Below are positions 62,401 through 64,000 of a stretch of DNA of 64,000 nt, in pieces. This stretch comes from Stentor coeruleus (Eukaryota > Ciliophora > Heterotrichea > Heterotrichida > Stentoridae). Every line of letters begins with the position of its first letter. Position 1 is the first letter of the stretch. The translations under genes and the position numbers were made by a program. The notes beneath the pieces are model-generated. The model worked only from the letters and a program-made list of their open reading frames with translations, made no database searches and had not been told where the DNA came from. Location of the stretch: positions 1-64,000 of the forward strand of contig MPUH01000078.1 in the NCBI GenBank assembly GCA_001970955.1, written 5' to 3'.

Positions 62401-64000
62401 AAATGGATAATGCAACTTTTATTGCATCATTAAACCCTGATTTAAGAAGAGAAATTTTAATCACGGCAAATGAAGAACTTTTAGCAAGTTTAACCCCAGA
62501 ACTTGTTGCTGAAGCTAGGGTATTACAAGAAAGGGTTATAAGTAGAAGAAATGCTAGAGTTGAAAGACCATCACCACCTAAACCATTAGAAGATGGAAAA
62601 GAGATTTCTGAAATTGTTAATGATGAGAAACTCACTTCAACTTTAGCTCAAGTTGAAGATAGTTTTTTAGAAATGCTGATCAAAGGGATATATTTGCTTA
62701 ATCCAATAAATAGAGATATACTCGCTTCACTTTTACTTAATTTATCAGCACAAGGGAATATTAGAAGTAAAATTCTTGATGCACTTTTATGTTTACTTCT
62801 ACAGTTTGGACCTGGTAAAGACTTCCCACCTCAAAGGTTATATGGTTCTGAAACTTATCTTGAGAATTATTCACAGGTTTATGCTATTGTCACTGGGAGA
62901 ATATTAGATTTACTTATATATTTAGCTGAAAAAAACCCTAAAGTCCCATATGAAATGCTTTTTGGAAGCAAATCACGTTTGTCGATTATTAGAACCCTTC
63001 GCGGCAATGAAGAACTTAGAGGATTTTCAAGCCTTTTATCTTTGACTCAACATAAACTGTTTGAAACTAGTAGTTCACATTTGAATCCACTTATAAATCT
63101 TATATCACGTATTATTGAAAAACAAGCTGAAAATGCTCCAGGACTTGATGATATTGAAATGAGGCAAATATGTACTTTACTTAGTTATGAAAGTTTAAGT
63201 GATAATTCAGTTAAAACTGTTGTTGAACTTGTTACATGTTTAGCTCAAAATATTAATAATAAAGTTCAGATTGAAAAAATACTTTATAGTAATTTTTGTG
63301 CATTAGGGAAAGAAATTGCTAGTAATCTGACTAGACTTGAAACTTCAGCTGATGGACAGAAAGAGTTGCAGTTGTTGAGGGTTTTTAAAGTTTATAAAGG
63401 GATTTCTAAAGATAATAGAGGACTTGAAGGGCTTTGGGGACCATTGACTGAAGCACTTAATATTATTACTCAAAGAGACTCTGATTTCGCTAGTACAGCC
63501 AGTCCGACTTTAAGTAAACTTTTGCCTGTTATCGAAACATTTTTCTTAGCACATGTTAACACTTCTCATTCTGAATGCTTTCAGAAATTTTGTGATCGTA
63601 ATCGTAAAGTCCTCAACATCCTTATAAAACAAAACCCAAGCTTGCTCCAAGACACTCTACACACCCTAGTCTCAGAATTTCCAGCTCTTTTAGATTTCGA
63701 AAACAAAAGGGCTTATTTCCGATCTGAAATCCGTAAACTCCGTCCTGACCGAGCTTTTGACACAATCCGCTTACAAGTTCGTCGTTCAGAAGTTTTTATG
63801 GATAGTTATCATCAATTAAAAATCCGAACACCAACTGAAATGCATGGAAAACTTCGTGTAACTTTTATAGATGAAGATGGAGTAGATGCAGGTGGTTTAA
63901 CAAGAGAATGGTATGAGCTTTTAGCAAGAGAAATGTTTAATCCAAATTATGCATTATTTATACCATCAGCAAATGGAGTTTCATTTCAACCAAATTGTAT
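56445..64000 (+). CDS. HUWE1: HUWE1/UPL1/TOM1-type giant HECT ubiquitin ligase (5' part, runs off the edge)
   Basis: An open frame starts at the ATG at 56445 (MKIEGETQTLVPGVSEWVSH) and continues in the same phase to the window end, 2,518 codons. N-terminal armadillo-like helices (DUF908/DUF913 region) occupy about the first 1,000 residues. A UBA domain begins at residue 1022 (LIKNLTNMGFSEQSIMQASR). An acidic Glu/Asp stretch covers about 1,685-1,800. Ubiquitin-binding UBM motifs begin near 1,927 (DPTFLAAMPDDIRIELLQQR; SEEFLSALPEELRAEILPSH). The HECT N-lobe opens near 2,445 with VRRSEVFMDSYHQLKIRTPT and DAGGLTREWYELLAREMFNP. The catalytic Cys lies beyond the edge. It should be a nuclear/cytosolic E3 for many substrates. 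It is more compact than human HUWE1 (4,374). Confidence 0.94.
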   Translation, partial: MKIEGETQTLVPGVSEWVSHLCECSSEDFIKVLQSLETWSFQRLDDLSSIARVLDRIDTLLTEGISSHGYPLLELLLDKTILILSSVTHKSLYNSLDCILSILDFFDWSLIYKALQVIHLLVNRVTPVVKATKAHSSQELCHKLYVIGLGSNLNCPSPISLQLLCSSKKIRQLDFQYIKNDEEVITSCINIPEDLQYVWVNRQRMNRAIENQALREKMVACQLLALSSLMQIPPELQTLQDFSRSLPELWLLPAVSEILKMPISSEVHIQAINLLSGILVMTEGQSIRHELTQNHLITSTQNLLAAWQQHGLMQTLLRDISSTTTILPESTAQDNTFISALLHLASIIADYKYRVDSSHVPGMTCSLLMLLQNCNFLTLHNIAKAVRILSVIVSHSIDMFKEIGGLETVLTLLTKEIYLYYNSSDPARAYLIRALFRLLKIVITKWDPSHTLNQGEVYHVLYESGLLESLKKIYEMRYYEVYESSLQLLCCFVNFSKQIIDDLINNGTIHILLQSLEGKLPNNAKLVGVVTRFLCLVALNHEGNKIIEGFNTVERLLEALGSTSGVVLTADLAENIGENMQILMSNVPAVVNKAVDGCILLITSIQNCNTSIREIFFPQLTNIGKLISTLLGFSPELVKGFIEQGGLDGFLSIFKMQVQPLTFNNEFHGFAACVKSIPASLTVQVLSKVLDYLSNQLDAIENYIGPLESLMDFSQVSDTKILTHLLTGTDSFIELVRFLIQNGGASNIDLLCALLYRLSHYMRILIAEQARLSPFSKANTHTTKNFNQPIDIHEIENVSLKSFEENFYFTCQLTVRKLYRFTTRMSSARGRLAITEDSGIKISKTMGGILAYLIKLINLENADQYKAYYYCLQLSDILKILLQDQNSNPATLYTFYLEGGTEHVYKFLLQLREISKSLSNDEEKSYDLVNSMQILWNLCGRFLESLSMGRFSTTSAGVQVLRALGCESSKEINKKMQTLALEYLTGLNFLECGVYSTAFARSALEILKTFSDIGKASLDSDLIKNLTNMGFSEQSIMQASRATGSCEIDKIMDYLISNKDHMSMCTEESVLIENLHYILISSLPFIPTLRSSVADVLAKICLKPNAPFKDIALMLLLQIGILAYRAVRESTLLDAMLNTLGMDIEKSQRDNLNFTNAYKAFSGDSGLLELLDIPTSFEHLGACIHVLSALVSKSPDVLEIIHSYKFTSYAINLMEAFATVVDPVGLGCLSPLFSLLDTLSRFSADTDIKLTLALCNLINNHKNTPIPEQPDLYSLLQVLTSLTANPKNAKIFMDSKALNILLTLRIGEGDEKLKNNLSVYGILLKQLVEDPYILQGNFEISIIQNHKKGIELKDFLNSFSSQITRSKEVFKAAFENTCIVVKKNAVKSQNKTPKKNSYEERQHVSKFDKMIVELKKDRKEITGEKWKAVSIICLSLCEVCEGEQKGQEFMIPSQCLVSILAEIFQSYPVLIGEIINQTAKHNKKFIPYLIRNIIPFRYTLQLVEGKVIFNYPGTKNQVSPEIYQNWVKVTSKLIKSLTFKQASKHQNSSIVEICNLIFLDNNLPVLKARKRIFKELKSMLLEQTKKSWFGNEKSMAIVRSVVIIIMQLLREVPKSPFTSNNPAEIARTLVNEQFSMIKLLSDAAKGVKINFKKAGSMLNLILAPLELLTKYNISFTLHLSKPNNTQEPEEVIEEPMDEDLGKFEIYDEEEFEREESSSNSSQEHVGEEEEGDDIMDEDSDSENQVNIEQDLNEEEEDEDLLEESDQVEENLEGIVVEGRNTEAFWAEDLEEETDPASNVWINNRQNEEFVVERHIIDQRFQGENEESEPWSGIRDIRDLPIHWDRVEGEEAGQFVNFVPEIDGNDNELWMMFMRRNRLHIDGPDRNITKPRTEDTRAIEELYLYFTKTSNNIQDPEPDPQTDIKSFDPTFLAAMPDDIRIELLQQRPTSTTYIDQEISEEFLSALPEELRAEILPSHLPRIGNSEEMDNATFIASLNPDLRREILITANEELLASLTPELVAEARVLQERVISRRNARVERPSPPKPLEDGKEISEIVNDEKLTSTLAQVEDSFLEMLIKGIYLLNPINRDILASLLLNLSAQGNIRSKILDALLCLLLQFGPGKDFPPQRLYGSETYLENYSQVYAIVTGRILDLLIYLAEKNPKVPYEMLFGSKSRLSIIRTLRGNEELRGFSSLLSLTQHKLFETSSSHLNPLINLISRIIEKQAENAPGLDDIEMRQICTLLSYESLSDNSVKTVVELVTCLAQNINNKVQIEKILYSNFCALGKEIASNLTRLETSADGQKELQLLRVFKVYKGISKDNRGLEGLWGPLTEALNIITQRDSDFASTASPTLSKLLPVIETFFLAHVNTSHSECFQKFCDRNRKVLNILIKQNPSLLQDTLHTLVSEFPALLDFENKRAYFRSEIRKLRPDRAFDTIRLQVRRSEVFMDSYHQLKIRTPTEMHGKLRVTFIDEDGVDAGGLTREWYELLAREMFNPNYALFIPSANGVSFQPNC

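Noticed and set aside
56465-62635. Several minus-strand frames of 87-138 codons opposite the HECT ligase
   Set aside because: They are antisense to a conserved long gene (UBA, UBM and HECT motifs in one plus frame), so they are shadows.
1-64000. Ciliate nuclear code (TAA/TAG = Gln) or Blepharisma code (TGA = Trp)
   Set aside because: Conserved genes end at TAA (COA4, CPSF30, YIPF6, CLN3), TAG (PKG, RNR) and TGA (phosphatase) close to the family's normal C-terminus and show no internal stops, apart from the two isolated cases reported.
1-64000. tRNA, rRNA, CRISPR arrays, transposons, LTR or other virus-like elements
   Set aside because: I found no B-box-like GGTTCGAATCC, no regular spacer-repeat array, no transposase, reverse transcriptase, integrase or capsid-like frame, and no long terminal repeats.

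Overview
The window looks like macronuclear DNA of a heterotrich ciliate, most likely Stentor or a close relative. It is strongly AT-rich and densely packed with genes on both strands. All three standard stop codons are used. Eleven genuine splice junctions have introns of only 15 nt (nine) or 16 nt (two), all GT...AG with an invariant A six bases from the 3' end. Tiny introns with the standard code are the established signature of Stentor. Family content is also ciliate-like: voltage-type K+ channels, a four-CNB PKG, long coiled coils, and kelch, ankyrin and LRR proteins.

Layout. 1-11 kb: an edge fragment, three unrecognised or coiled-coil genes, a secreted glutaminyl cyclase, a six-TM CNBD K+ channel and a DHHC palmitoyltransferase. 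11-19 kb: TAF7, COA4, an SK-like K+ channel, a decayed PPR gene, a cullin reduced to its N-terminal half and a coiled-coil gene. 20-30 kb: a Cys-rich/coiled-coil/kelch protein, a small GRDSY-repeat protein, PKG, a rhodanese-DUSP phosphatase, a secreted protein and YIPF6. 30-44 kb: small unknown genes, CPSF30, a SAM protein, a two-TM micro-protein, an ANK/EF-hand protein, an LRR protein, the RNR small subunit and an ankyrin gene cut by an assembly seam. 44-64 kb: CLN3 with a near-identical neighbour carrying one in-frame TGA, a PDI relic, DDB1, a broken eIF2alpha paralogue, a coiled-coil gene with an in-frame TAA, a UBL-ANK-PH-kinase and the first 2,518 codons of a HUWE1-type HECT ligase that runs off the right edge.

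There is no operon logic. Neighbouring genes are mostly unrelated housekeeping or signalling genes, apart from the tandem CLN3 pair. Several genes had to be assembled by hand across 15/16-nt introns (QC, TAF7, YIPF6, CPSF30, the LRR gene, the two-TM gene and others). Several longer gaps are gene graveyards (PPR, PDI, eIF2alpha, and two or three unidentified relics).

The most unusual large-scale signal is a saw-tooth strand asymmetry. Most spacers flip sharply from G-rich/C-poor to C-rich/G-poor on the + strand whatever the orientation of the flanking genes, and a few flips lie inside coding sequence. This polarity matches that of telomere-bearing ends facing each other. Three single-N positions are each preceded about 100-135 bp upstream by an exact copy of the sequence that follows them, so they are unmerged assembly seams.
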